A program made the position numbers and the translations under genes. A model generated the notes under the pieces. That model saw only the letters and a program-made list of their open reading frames with translations. It was not told where the DNA came from and searched no databases. Of a DNA stretch of 64,000 nucleotides, positions 49,738-58,924 are shown in pieces. Each line of letters begins with the position of its first letter. The first letter of the stretch is position 1. This DNA is from Chloroflexota bacterium (lineage in GTDB: Bacteria; Chloroflexota; Anaerolineae; Anaerolineales; Villigracilaceae), in the NCBI GenBank assembly GCA_019873655.1, contig JAIOAU010000007.1:1-64000 (forward strand), in the 5' to 3' direction.

Positions 49738-50462
49738 GCCTGTTCTCCTGAATCGGCCGGGGGCAAAAACTCGGCGCGGCGGCGGGCGAATTCGTCCATG
49801 GCGATCTCATAATCCTCATGTCGGCCGATATCCAGCCAATAGCCATCGAAAGGATACACATTGACCCGCTGGCCGTTTTCTCTGAGCCGCAAAACGAGGT
49901 CCGGCAAATCCAGCCGCTGATGGGGGACGATGAAATCCAACACCTGCGGCTCGAAAATATAGACGCCGGTGCTGACCAGGTAGCGAATCGACGGCTTTTC
50001 GATGTAATTTTGCAGCCAATGCTGGTCGTCTACTTCGATGACCCCCAAATCGATCTTGACCTCCCGCTGGCGGGCCGCCAGGGTGGCGATAGCCCCGCGC
50101 TGACGGTGGTAACGATACAGGGCCTGGTAATCCAGCGTGGTCAACAGGTCGCCGTTCATCACCAGAAAGGTCTCCGTCAGGCCAGAAATCAGCCCCAGAG
50201 GGCCGGCCGTTCCCAGCGGCTGCTCTTCGCGCGAATACTGAATCTTGAGGCCGAACTTGCTCCCATCGCCGCAATAAGCCATCAAAAGTTCCGCCAGGTA
50301 ACCGACCGCCAGCACGACCTCGTCGAAGCCGTGATGAGCCAGTTGCCGCAAGACGATTTCCAGGATGGGCATGTCGCCAATGGGCATGAGGGGTTTGGGG
50401 AGGACGGTGGTATAGGGCGCGAGGCGCGTCCCTTTGCCGCCGGCAAGAATGACCGCTTTCAT
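49734..50462 (-). CDS. Sugar-1-phosphate nucleotidyltransferase
   Basis: The 242-residue enzyme starts with MKAVILAGGKGTRLAPYTTVLPKPL, the nucleotide-binding loop of the NTP transferase family, and later has VMNGDLLT (metal Asp) and GYWLDIGRHEDYE. It forms an NDP-sugar; the N-terminus resembles GDP- or UDP-sugar-forming enzymes. The following LegB-like dehydratase gene hints at a GDP- or UDP-N-acetylglucosamine-derived sugar, but the specificity cannot be read. Its stop overlaps a glycosyltransferase start. Confidence 0.85.
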   Translation of the reverse strand: MKAVILAGGKGTRLAPYTTVLPKPLMPIGDMPILEIVLRQLAHHGFDEVVLAVGYLAELLMAYCGDGSKFGLKIQYSREEQPLGTAGPLGLISGLTETFLVMNGDLLTTLDYQALYRYHRQRGAIATLAARQREVKIDLGVIEVDDQHWLQNYIEKPSIRYLVSTGVYIFEPQVLDFIVPHQRLDLPDLVLRLRENGQRVNVYPFDGYWLDIGRHEDYEIAMDEFARRRAEFLPPADSGEQA

Positions 50463-50469
50463 GACAGCC

Positions 50470-51459
50470 TCAAATCATGTATTCATCGGGCCGATAGAGG
50501 TCGAGATGTTCGGCAATCCACTCGATGGTGATTCGCAAGCCCTCGTCCAGGCTGACTTTGGGCTGCCAGCCCAGCAATTGCCCGGCCTTTTGATTGGAGG
50601 CCTGCAAGACCATCACCTCGCTCTTCTCGGGCCGTTTGCGCCGCTCTTCCACGACAATCTGGGGCGATTTTCCCAGAATGGCAAAGATTTTCTGGCACAG
50701 ATCGCCGACCGTGATGGTCTCGTTGTTGCCCAGATTGATCTCTTGGCCCAGAACGCCCTCCGCCTGCGCGCCAAGCAGGAATCCCTCCACCGTGTCCGAG
50801 ACGAAGGTCAGGTCGCGCGCCGGTTCGAGGCTGCCCAGATGCACCTCGGGGCGGGTGAGCGCCTGCGAAATGATGGTCGGGATGACGGCTCGCGCCGATT
50901 GCCGCGGCCCGTAGGTGTTGAACGGGCGAATCGTGACGACCGGCAAATCGAACGAACGGTAAAAACTTTCTGCGATCTTGTCTGCGCTGATTTTGCTGGC
51001 CGAGTAGGGCGACTGTCCCTGGAGAGGGTGGCGCTCGTCGATGGGCGTATATTGGGCCGTGCCGTACACCTCGCTGGTCGAAGTATGAACCACGCGCCGC
51101 GTCCCCAGGTCGCGGGCGGCCATCAGCACGTTCAACGTTCCCAGCACATTTGTCTCGACGACTTCGCGCGGGTGCAAATAAGAATAGGGGATGGCAATCA
51201 AGGCCCCCAGGTGAAAGACCGTATCCACACCCTTCATGGCCGCCCGCACCGCCTCGGCGTCCCGCAAGTCTCCGGCAATGACCTCGACCTGCGAGAACAC
51301 CTCCAGCGGCAGCAGGCGCAGGCGTCCGACGTCGCCGCGCGAATTGTAGCGGACGAAGGCGCGCACGCGCGCCCCTTCAATCGCCAACCGTTCGACCAGG
51401 TGGCTGGCGATGAAACCGCCTGCCCCGGTCACCAGAACCTTTTTCCCTTGCAACATCAT
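50470..51459 (-). CDS. NAD-dependent 4,6-dehydratase, LegB-like
   Basis: The 329-residue SDR enzyme has VTGAGGFIASHLVERL at the start, the catalytic Ser/Tyr in STSEVYGTA and YSASKISADK, and TIRPFNTYGPRQSARAVIPT. These closely match LegB-type dehydratases that start legionaminic acid and other 4-keto-6-deoxy amino sugars. RAFVRYNSRGDVGRL also fits. ATG 51459 overlaps the stop of the upstream epimerase gene. Its product would feed an aminotransferase, of which two (DegT) are in the locus. No LegI/NeuB gene is in view, so legionaminic acid itself is not proved. Confidence 0.85.
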   Translation of the reverse strand: MMLQGKKVLVTGAGGFIASHLVERLAIEGARVRAFVRYNSRGDVGRLRLLPLEVFSQVEVIAGDLRDAEAVRAAMKGVDTVFHLGALIAIPYSYLHPREVVETNVLGTLNVLMAARDLGTRRVVHTSTSEVYGTAQYTPIDERHPLQGQSPYSASKISADKIAESFYRSFDLPVVTIRPFNTYGPRQSARAVIPTIISQALTRPEVHLGSLEPARDLTFVSDTVEGFLLGAQAEGVLGQEINLGNNETITVGDLCQKIFAILGKSPQIVVEERRKRPEKSEVMVLQASNQKAGQLLGWQPKVSLDEGLRITIEWIAEHLDLYRPDEYMI

Positions 51460-52385
51460 CTCTGCTCCATCCTGACTTTCTGGCGCCAATCCTCCAACAA
51501 GTCTGTCAACGATTGCTCGACCGAGATTTCGGGCTTCCAACCCGTCCGCCGTCTCAAGCGTTCCGCGCTCCCCACCTGGACGGGGACGTCGTTCTGCTGC
51601 ACCCGCGCCGGGTCCAGCGCCGTTTCGGTCGGGACCCGCGCCTGGGCGCGCAAAAACTCCAGGCATTCGCGAATGGAGACGGCGCGGCCGGAGGCCACAT
51701 TATAAACCTGACCAGGCCAGCCCTTTCCGGCCAGCAGCGCATAGGCTCGGACCGCGTCGCGCACGTCCACGAAATCGCGGCGGGCGTCGAGGTTGCCGGT
51801 CGAAATCGCGGCCGGTCGGCCGGTCTGCTCCGCCTGGGCAATCTGCCGGGCGAAATCGGAACAAGCCATCTGCGGCGACAGCCCCGGCCCCAGCAAATTG
51901 AACGTTCGGACGAGGATCACCGGCAGGCCGAACGCCCGCCAGTAGCGCATGGCGACCATCTCTTGCGCCAGTTTGCTGACGGCGTAATGGGTCAGCGGGC
52001 GCGGCTCGAAACGTTCAGTGATGGGCTTCTGTCCCGTCCCTGCGCCATAGACGGCGCTGGAACTGGCAATCAGAATGACCGGCCGCAGACCGCTTGCGAT
52101 CACCGCCTCCAGCAAAGCGACCGTCCCCAAAACATGCAAGGTATAGAACTGCTCCGGCCGCTCCGCCTTGAGCGCCCCCGCCAGGTGAAAAACGGCGTCG
52201 GGGCGCGCTTCTTGCAAGGCGCGTTGCAAAGAAGCCTGCTCGATGAGGTCGAATTGGTAAAACTTCGACAAGGCCCCAGCGGTTCGCACATCATGAGCGG
52301 ACAGATCCCAGCCCTCTGCCGCCAAATGCGCTATCAGATGACCACCGACAAAACCTGCTGCGCCAGTGATAAATGCACGAGCCAT
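51456..52385 (-). CDS. NAD-dependent epimerase/dehydratase family protein
   Basis: The 309-residue SDR protein has FITGAAGFVGGHLIAHL, SSSAVYGAGTG and YAVSKLAQEMVAM (Tyr-x3-Lys). It resembles GDP-4-keto-6-deoxy-mannose reductase and related enzymes. ATG 52385 matches the usual Rossmann start; a GTG at 52421 overlapping the upstream stop (GTGA) is an alternative that would add 12 residues. It could epimerise or reduce the product of its neighbour dehydratase. Specificity unknown. Confidence 0.82.
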   Translation of the reverse strand: MARAFITGAAGFVGGHLIAHLAAEGWDLSAHDVRTAGALSKFYQFDLIEQASLQRALQEARPDAVFHLAGALKAERPEQFYTLHVLGTVALLEAVIASGLRPVILIASSSAVYGAGTGQKPITERFEPRPLTHYAVSKLAQEMVAMRYWRAFGLPVILVRTFNLLGPGLSPQMACSDFARQIAQAEQTGRPAAISTGNLDARRDFVDVRDAVRAYALLAGKGWPGQVYNVASGRAVSIRECLEFLRAQARVPTETALDPARVQQNDVPVQVGSAERLRRRTGWKPEISVEQSLTDLLEDWRQKVRMEQR

Positions 52386-52417
52386 AGATACCCAAGATTG
52401 TCCCGTAAGTGGACGGG

Positions 52418-53317
52418 TCACCGGTTTGCCGTTCGACGGCTCATGAAACGACCGATGGACCTTCGCAAAGGCCAGAACAAACGGCGAATCGGCCTTCCGT
52501 ACTGATACACGAACTGATGCGCAAGAACAAAAAACAAGAGCGCAATCTTTTCCCGGGCCGATAAATCACTCTCACGCACAACGCGCCGGTAACTTCGGTA
52601 ATAGGCAGAGTAATCAGCCATTGTCCATCTTTTGAAAGTCAAACTGCCCGGAACGTCACGCTTGTGAAAGAGGAGTTCGTTGACAAAGACGAAATCGCCT
52701 TGGAGGATCACCCGCAGCGCCAGCATATCGTCAGAGCATTCATAAGGTTCATATGCCTTGACTCCCCCTAGAGTCTCGAGCACAGAAAGGCGGAATACGC
52801 CATACACAACCATCGCTCGCCCTTCGTCCGTAGGAAACCATATATAACGCTGCGCTCTCACAAGACGGTTGGGATGCGAAAGGCGAGCATACTTCCGATG
52901 AACACGCGTCACGTTGCCATCGGAATCAATTCTATCACACGAGCAAAAAGCCAAAACCGCGTCTGGTTTTCGTTCTAAAGAGCAGACAAGTTCCGATAGA
53001 AAGCGCGGCTCCCACCGATCGTCATGGGCCGCCCACATAAAATATTTTCCACGCGCCAGGAAAAGCGCCCGATTGAAGTTGTAGATCGCCCCATGATTCT
53101 CTTCGTTGCGCGAATAAACGATGCGACGATCGCGCCGGCAATACTCCTCGCATATTCTTTGGGTTGCATCGGTCGAGGCGTTGTCGGAAATGATCAACTC
53201 AAAATCATCAAAATCTTGCTCCAAGAGAGAATCTAAGGCCTGAGGGAGGAATTGCTCGGCATTATAGACCGGCATTCCAATGCTGACCAGCGGCTTAGGT
53301 GAATCGCCTTTCATCAT
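52418..53317 (-). CDS. Glycosyltransferase family 2 protein
   Basis: The GT-A enzyme of about 299 residues has VSIGMPVYNAEQFLPQALDSLL, then ISDNASTDAT, and a DxD-like site in WAAHDDRW. LEQDFDDFELIISDN is typical of GT2. The C-terminal tail is hydrophobic and basic (KIALLFFVLAHQFVYQYGRPIRRLFW), which could touch the membrane. The DNA here is less GC-rich than the neighbours. ATG 53317 has an AGGA site; GTG 53332 is possible. Confidence 0.82.
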   Translation of the reverse strand: MMKGDSPKPLVSIGMPVYNAEQFLPQALDSLLEQDFDDFELIISDNASTDATQRICEEYCRRDRRIVYSRNEENHGAIYNFNRALFLARGKYFMWAAHDDRWEPRFLSELVCSLERKPDAVLAFCSCDRIDSDGNVTRVHRKYARLSHPNRLVRAQRYIWFPTDEGRAMVVYGVFRLSVLETLGGVKAYEPYECSDDMLALRVILQGDFVFVNELLFHKRDVPGSLTFKRWTMADYSAYYRSYRRVVRESDLSAREKIALLFFVLAHQFVYQYGRPIRRLFWPLRRSIGRFMSRRTANR

Positions 53318-53395
53318 CTTCCTGTCAATCACACTCTGGATGTTTGAAAACGCCTCGAAGGGTCAATCGGTTGCAATCTACCCTTATTTGTCCAC

Positions 53396-54916
53396 TTACT
53401 TGAACCAATTTTTCATCAGAAGGCGTACGACTTCTTTCGGAAAAGAGAGACCGAAACCCATCAACATCGCGATCGCGCCTACAATGAGACCGTTGAGAAT
53501 TCCCAACGAAAGTCTCGGCCAAATCTGAGACGGGAAGAAATGTAATGCCAAATGATGGGCGAACAGCGAGAAGAATAGACCGACCGCGGTGGTCTTCACG
53601 AACGCTGTCGTATAAGTCCTCAAAATGTCCTTCGAGTGAAGACGAGAAATCAAAAGGATATTGCACAACCAGGCTAACACACAATAGACCAACCAACTGA
53701 GAGCCGCGCCCAACAAGTCCATCTTACTGACTGCCCACCACATCAAAACCGGGTACCAGAACATCGCGACAACATTGAACCATACGTTGTAACGAGTTCT
53801 GCCGAGGGCCAGCAGACCATGGTACAAGACCGAGGCGTAAGAGATAAAAACATTCGCCGCTACACAGATCGAAAGAGGAAGCCAGCCCTCGGCAATCACG
53901 GTCGCGTCGCGAGCCCAAACTGCAAGGATCTCTCGTGAAAAAAACGCAATCGTCAATCCTATCGAGACCCCAATGGACATCACCACCTTGGCATTACGAA
54001 GAAGAAGACGATTGAAATCCTCCCTATCGGCAATTTGGCTCTGCTGGCACAACTCAGGATAGGTAGCCGTTAAAAAAGGCCCATAGAAATAGGCCAGAAG
54101 CCGTGCTCCGTTGATCACCACCGTATACACCCCCAGGATAGAAAGCGGCAACAACCACGTAATGACCACCCGGTCAGTTTGTGAAATCAACAACCCCATC
54201 CCGTTGATCCAAATCAGGTCATTCGAGATGCTGATCAATCCTTGGATTTCTTTCCGAGGCAGAATGACAGTCTGATGTTCCGCTTGCGGCAATTTCCGAT
54301 AAGACCAATGGCGTGTAAAGAGAACCTGTAAAATCGTAACCGCCAACCCGCTTACATAGAAGAGAACAACCGATTTCCAAACGATCACTACCAACAAGCC
54401 AATCAGCGCTTGAGACAAAGCGAACATCCCGTTGAGGATATTCAGGACCACTTGCTCTTGTAACCCGTTCAAAGCCGCTTGATACACGCTCAATGGGAAA
54501 CGAAGGGCGATAGAGACCGAAATAATCAACAGGCATATTCTGGCCGTTTCATCTGTGATCGTTTGTGTATTGAGAAAAGAGGCTTTCGAGGTGACCGAGA
54601 CAATTCCCAGGCCAATTCCGATCATCCCCCCGAGCAAGCCATAAACGATCTCGAAAGTGCGCAATAGAGCATACAAAGCGCCTTTCTTTTCGGGATCGCC
54701 GCCTCTGCGAGCAAATTCACGCTGGATCGCTGCGCCCAGGCCATCGCCGAAAAATCCCAGCAACGTAACCACCAGAGAAAAGAAGCCTACTAGACCATAC
54801 GCCTCTAATCCTAAGTAGTGGATAAATATCGGGACAAAGAGCAGCGAAAGCAGCGGATAAACGAACTGCCCAATGCCGTTGGCGACGATGTTTCTCAGGA
54901 TGACTTTACTGGCCAT
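53396..54916 (-). CDS. Wzx-like polysaccharide flippase (MATE/MVF fold)
   Basis: The 506-residue integral membrane protein has about 12 to 14 hydrophobic segments. It resembles the Wzx/RfbX family, which moves lipid-linked glycan units across the membrane; GQFVYPLLSLLFVPIFIHYLG and GLVGFFSLVVTLLGFFGDGLG match the N-terminal pattern. The ATG 54916 (MASKVILRN) is chosen over TTG 54976 because the extension is hydrophilic. GC content is markedly lower than the flanks, suggesting that this gene and the GT2 gene were acquired. No Wzy-type polymerase is certain in view. Confidence 0.8.
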   Translation of the reverse strand: MASKVILRNIVANGIGQFVYPLLSLLFVPIFIHYLGLEAYGLVGFFSLVVTLLGFFGDGLGAAIQREFARRGGDPEKKGALYALLRTFEIVYGLLGGMIGIGLGIVSVTSKASFLNTQTITDETARICLLIISVSIALRFPLSVYQAALNGLQEQVVLNILNGMFALSQALIGLLVVIVWKSVVLFYVSGLAVTILQVLFTRHWSYRKLPQAEHQTVILPRKEIQGLISISNDLIWINGMGLLISQTDRVVITWLLPLSILGVYTVVINGARLLAYFYGPFLTATYPELCQQSQIADREDFNRLLLRNAKVVMSIGVSIGLTIAFFSREILAVWARDATVIAEGWLPLSICVAANVFISYASVLYHGLLALGRTRYNVWFNVVAMFWYPVLMWWAVSKMDLLGAALSWLVYCVLAWLCNILLISRLHSKDILRTYTTAFVKTTAVGLFFSLFAHHLALHFFPSQIWPRLSLGILNGLIVGAIAMLMGFGLSFPKEVVRLLMKNWFK

Positions 54917-54990
54917 GAAATACGCTTCATGTTCCTTTTGACGGTTTTGCGATACCGTTGATGGCTGGTCCTGCAATCTGCCCAGGCGGG

Positions 54991-56124
54991 TTACTGCTTT
55001 CTAGAAGCAAATAGTTCACGGACGATTCCGCAAACATAACGCACATCCTCCCTCGACAAATTCAAGGCCGAGGGAAGATTGACGCTCCTCTCGCTGATCT
55101 GGTAACTGGTCCCGTTTCTCTGACGGGCCGCCAGCGCCTCTTTCGAGTTCTCATAGGCCGGCAGGGAACTCAACGGGAAGAAGAAAGGACGGCAATCGAT
55201 GTTCCTTTCTTTCAACAACGAAATGAGTTGGACTTTGGAGAGATCATATCGGGGCGTCCAAACGATCGTGACCATCCAATAGGTGTTCTTGCTGCCTGGC
55301 AGTTGGTAATTGAGGGTGACGTCCTCTAAATCCTTCAATTCTTCCTGATACCATTGGAAGATTTCGATCTTGCGGGCCAGCAGTTCGTCAATGCGTTCCA
55401 ATTGGGCCAGCCCAAGCGCGGCCTGCATACTGCTCATCTTGTACTTGTGGGCCACCTCGTAATTCCAGAAAAGCGTATCGCCCGGACGCCGCCCGTGATC
55501 GCGCAGTTGCAACACGCGCTGATACACGTCCTCGCGGTCGGTGACCAGCATGCCCCCCTCGCCGGTGGTCAAAGTCTTGGAGCCATGGAAACTGAACACG
55601 CCTGTCTCGCCAAAACTGCCCGCTTTTTTCCCTTTGTATTCGCTTCCAATCGCTTCGGCAGCATCCTCGATAATAAAAATATGATGGCGCTTTGCAACCG
55701 CCCGAAGCGCATCCCAATCCGGCACGCCGCCGTATAGATCGACCGGAATCACTGCCTTGGTGCGCGGCGAGATACACGCCTCAAACGCTTGCGGCGACAG
55801 GCACCAGGTCAGAGGGTCGATGTCCGCGAAGACCGGCGTGGCCCCCACATAACTGATCGGGGCCGCCGTCGCAATCCAGGTCGCCTCGGGGACGATGACC
55901 TCGTCCCCTGGCCCAATCCCCAATGCAAGAAGGGACAGGTGAATCGCCGAGGTGCAAGAGGGCAAAGCCACTGCAAACCGGACTCCCAGATACTCGGCAA
56001 AGGCTTTCTCGAAACGCTGGTGGTACACATTGGCGTTCTCATACCACGCATTCGTGACCGCATCCGTCACATAGTCGATCTCTTTCTGGGTGATCCAGGG
56101 ACCCGCCACCGGGATACGTTTCAT
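54991..56124 (-). CDS. DegT/DnrJ/EryC1 family sugar aminotransferase
   Basis: The 377-residue PLP enzyme forms its internal aldimine at the Lys in FSFHGSKTLTTGEGG. IIEDAAEAIGSEYKGKKAGSFGE is the PLP-ring contact, and LPSCTSAIHLSLLALGI opens the domain. It aminates a 4-keto or 3-keto sugar of the locus. The ATG 56124 has AGGAGG and overlaps the stop of the CmcI-like gene (ATGA). The specific substrate is unknown; the LegB-like product is a candidate. Confidence 0.88.
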   Translation of the reverse strand: MKRIPVAGPWITQKEIDYVTDAVTNAWYENANVYHQRFEKAFAEYLGVRFAVALPSCTSAIHLSLLALGIGPGDEVIVPEATWIATAAPISYVGATPVFADIDPLTWCLSPQAFEACISPRTKAVIPVDLYGGVPDWDALRAVAKRHHIFIIEDAAEAIGSEYKGKKAGSFGETGVFSFHGSKTLTTGEGGMLVTDREDVYQRVLQLRDHGRRPGDTLFWNYEVAHKYKMSSMQAALGLAQLERIDELLARKIEIFQWYQEELKDLEDVTLNYQLPGSKNTYWMVTIVWTPRYDLSKVQLISLLKERNIDCRPFFFPLSSLPAYENSKEALAARQRNGTSYQISERSVNLPSALNLSREDVRYVCGIVRELFASRKQ

Positions 56125-56873
56125 GCCTCGCCTCCTTCCTTCACGCACTTGAGAAAACCGTCCGGCGCAGCCGTAATCAACAGTTTGTCCTCGATTTCTT
56201 TATCGATCACGAAACGGTCGGTCGTCTTCAAGAACTCCCAAACGGCCGTCTTGGGGTTGTTGCCCTTTCCCCAGGGACGGTCGGCAAACAAATCGTCCGG
56301 CATGTCTTCGACCAGCGTATCGAAGACCACCAGATAACTGCCGGGCGTGACCAGCGGAGAGTACAACTGAAGTTCGCGGTAAACATGCTCATGGGTGTGA
56401 TTCGAGTCGAGGACTACCATCACCGGTCTTCGTCCGGCGGCGATCTCTTTCACCTGCTCGATGATCTCCGCGCTCGTGGACGAACCCTCGAGCATTTTGA
56501 TGCGCTTCGACATCGGATGCCTTTCGATTTCCACGCGATTATGGGGGCGGATATCGATATCGATCCCCAAAACCATCCCATCGCCGCCGATCAACTCGAG
56601 CAAAGAGGCGTAGAGAATCAGACTGCCGCCATGGGCGATCCCGGTCTCGATGATGAGTTGAGGCTTGACATCCCAAATAATCTCCTGCATTGCCACCATG
56701 TCTTGCGGGAGTTGAATGATGGGCCGTCCCAGCCACGAAAAATTGTACACATACTTGTAGCGGGCGGTTTCCCGCACCCATACGTTGGAAAGCCCGCGCA
56801 AGGCGCTATCTTGCCCCTGCGCCTCGAGATTTCTCTTTCTCTCTAATCGAAAAGCCTGTTCTGCCTCATGCAT
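56121..56873 (-). CDS. Cephalosporin hydroxylase (CmcI)-family protein
   Basis: The 250-residue protein is of the CmcI/rhamnosyl O-methyltransferase family. LIIETGIAHGGSLILYASLLELIG is the SAM-binding loop, with the Mg-site Asp in VMVVLDSNHTHEHVYREL. YVYNFSWLGRPIIQLPQDMVAMQEIIW is a family block. Despite the name, members in sugar loci are usually methyltransferases. ATG 56873 is chosen for its GAGAGG site and the family N-terminus (MHEAEQAF); GTG 56936 overlaps the upstream stop. Confidence 0.82.
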   Translation of the reverse strand: MHEAEQAFRLERKRNLEAQGQDSALRGLSNVWVRETARYKYVYNFSWLGRPIIQLPQDMVAMQEIIWDVKPQLIIETGIAHGGSLILYASLLELIGGDGMVLGIDIDIRPHNRVEIERHPMSKRIKMLEGSSTSAEIIEQVKEIAAGRRPVMVVLDSNHTHEHVYRELQLYSPLVTPGSYLVVFDTLVEDMPDDLFADRPWGKGNNPKTAVWEFLKTTDRFVIDKEIEDKLLITAAPDGFLKCVKEGGEA

Positions 56874-56932
56874 ATGACCTCTCTTGGACATCCTTACAGA
56901 ATGGTTCAGCCAGGGAGACGAGCCGCGACGGT

Positions 56933-57694
56933 TCACTCCAAAACTGCATACGATAATTGCGGCGTGTAGGGAAAACGCCGGATTCTGATGTTCCGCAGGC
57001 CGACCGTCTCTAAAACCGCCAGCGTCTCTCCGGGCCAGGCGGCCTGGTCGAGTTCGTCGAAAGCGAGCACCGCCCCCTTGGGCATGCGGGGAAGAAACGT
57101 CTCGATTGCGACGCGCGTCGGCTCGAACAAGTCAAAGTCGAGATACAGCATGGCCACGACCAGATGGGGATTGTTCTGCACATATTCCGGAATCGTCTGG
57201 GTTGCATCGCCGACCACCAACTCGACCCGCGGGATGTGTCCAACCGGCCGATTGAGGTCATAGAGGCGAATGGCCTCCTGCAGATCCTCGTAAGCGTTCG
57301 TCGACAAACCGCCCTCGACGGCGTAACTGGGATTGCGGCCGCGGTCCTTCTCCCCGATCTCCGGGAAACCGGTAAACGTATCGAAACCGACAATCCGGCG
57401 GACATGATTGACCGGCTCATAAATCGCGCTCAGTTGTGCCCAGGTCATCAAGCCTCCTCCCAGGAAAACGCCGCATTCTATGATATGCCCATGCACATTG
57501 AGCACCTGTTGGAACAATTCATACTTGGCCAGAAACTGACTCAGCGCCTGGCGGGGAACGAACTTGGCGAAATTCCGCAACTTATCCATGTTCGTTCCCA
57601 TGCTTCGAGAAAAATACTCTTCCATCCCCTGCGAAAAAGCGACGTCTTTTTCCGTCTGATTTTGTGGGAGAAGCATCGAAAAATGTTCGCTCAT
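56933..57694 (-). CDS. TylF/MycF-family O-methyltransferase
   Basis: The 253-residue protein belongs to the macrocin O-methyltransferase family. IIECGVFLGGGLMTWAQ is the SAM-binding loop, VGFDTFTGFPEIGEKD and LVVAMLYLDFDLFEPTRVAIETFLP carry the metal-binding Asp residues, and GAVLAFDELDQ follows. Relatives methylate sugar hydroxyls. It precedes the CmcI-like gene and the two may modify the same or different positions. Start ATG 57694 has GGAG. Confidence 0.85.
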   Translation of the reverse strand: MSEHFSMLLPQNQTEKDVAFSQGMEEYFSRSMGTNMDKLRNFAKFVPRQALSQFLAKYELFQQVLNVHGHIIECGVFLGGGLMTWAQLSAIYEPVNHVRRIVGFDTFTGFPEIGEKDRGRNPSYAVEGGLSTNAYEDLQEAIRLYDLNRPVGHIPRVELVVGDATQTIPEYVQNNPHLVVAMLYLDFDLFEPTRVAIETFLPRMPKGAVLAFDELDQAAWPGETLAVLETVGLRNIRIRRFPYTPQLSYAVLE

Positions 57695-57706
57695 GACATT
57701 GACTCC

Positions 57707-58924
57707 TCAATTCCCTTGAATACACCGGTCCAATCCCTGCGAAATGGTCACCGTCGGCTCCCAACCGAGCAGCGCTCTGGCGCGGCGGGCATCCATCACA
57801 ATATTTCCTACGTAATCGTCTATCGCTGTCTGCGACACCCGGCTGCGAGACCCCGTCTTCTCGACGATCAGGCGCGCCACTTCTGCCGTGGTCACGCCGA
57901 CGCCCGCGCCGAGATTGAGTTCTCCGCAAAGATCCGCCTGGATCGCCTTCCCGAGCGCCGACGCCAAATCGTCCACGTACAACAAATCCAGGGCCGGCAG
58001 CCCATTTAAATACCGATGGGTGACAATCTCTTCGTTCTTCCTTGCCTTTGCGAGAAAATTCCAAATGAACTTGGGACGTTCGCTGCGCGCCCCATAGACC
58101 GGTCCCGAACGAATGATGAGACTCTCCAGCCCGCGCTGCTCGACGAACTGTCGAATCAGAACCTCCGATAGATATTTCGCCTGGCCATACGTCGAACCCG
58201 GACGCGCCGGCAGATTCTCATCGGCCAGCAAACTTTGCGCCCGGTAGCCGGAGTAAATTTCCCAACTGCTCAAGTAGTAAAACTTGACCCCGTTCTGCAC
58301 AGCGACATCCAGCACATTCTTGAGCATGAGCAGGGTGTTTCCCAACGCCTCATTGGTCGTGTAAATGCGCGGCGTGGCCAAATGAACGATTTTGCGCGCC
58401 CCATGTCGCTTGACCAGCAGGTCCAAAGGAACGACATCTCTCAGCAAATCGATTTCCTGATGAGAAGGGGTCAGAACCGTCTCGCCCGCTTCCGACAACC
58501 ATCGAACCAAAGACGAACCGATAAACCCCGAGGCCCCGGTGACCAGTACACTGCCGGGCAGAGAAGAACGAACCGGCGGCTCGACCGCCGACCGGACCGC
58601 GTCGAGCACCTCGAGTTTCACTCCCCCCTCGCCTGTCGCCGCCAAAACGCGCTGGACGGCGGTGTCCATAGGGATTTTTTCATACACCGCCAGAACCCCC
58701 GCCGCAATCGAATTGCTGCGAGAGATTCCATAATCACAACAGATCACCACGCGTTTCCCTTGCTCCAAACCGGCTACCGCCTCGGCAATCTTGGCTCGAA
58801 TCGCTGTCTCGACGTTGCCGCGTTTGTCCACCAGGTCGCGCACATCGACAAGATGAAGGTCGGGGAGAGTGTGGGCAAAATCCCAAGAGGACGTACCCAG
58901 CCGGTCGGTAATCCATCGAATCAC
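57707..58924 (-). CDS. Fusion of phosphatase-like (CX5R) domain and NAD-dependent epimerase
   Basis: The 405-residue protein has an N-terminal ~115-residue domain with VVICCDYGISRSNSIAAGVL, a CX5R loop (C63 to R69) of dual-specificity phosphatases. The last part is an SDR epimerase with VLVTGASGFIGSSL (GxxGxxG at 130-136) and a YxxxK near YGQAKYLSE. The general-acid Asp of the phosphatase is less certain. Such a fusion is unusual: a dephosphorylation step could be combined with sugar epimerisation, or the domain may bind a phosphosugar. Start GTG 58924 overlaps the ATP-grasp stop. Confidence 0.8.
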   Translation of the reverse strand: MIRWITDRLGTSSWDFAHTLPDLHLVDVRDLVDKRGNVETAIRAKIAEAVAGLEQGKRVVICCDYGISRSNSIAAGVLAVYEKIPMDTAVQRVLAATGEGGVKLEVLDAVRSAVEPPVRSSLPGSVLVTGASGFIGSSLVRWLSEAGETVLTPSHQEIDLLRDVVPLDLLVKRHGARKIVHLATPRIYTTNEALGNTLLMLKNVLDVAVQNGVKFYYLSSWEIYSGYRAQSLLADENLPARPGSTYGQAKYLSEVLIRQFVEQRGLESLIIRSGPVYGARSERPKFIWNFLAKARKNEEIVTHRYLNGLPALDLLYVDDLASALGKAIQADLCGELNLGAGVGVTTAEVARLIVEKTGSRSRVSQTAIDDYVGNIVMDARRARALLGWEPTVTISQGLDRCIQGN

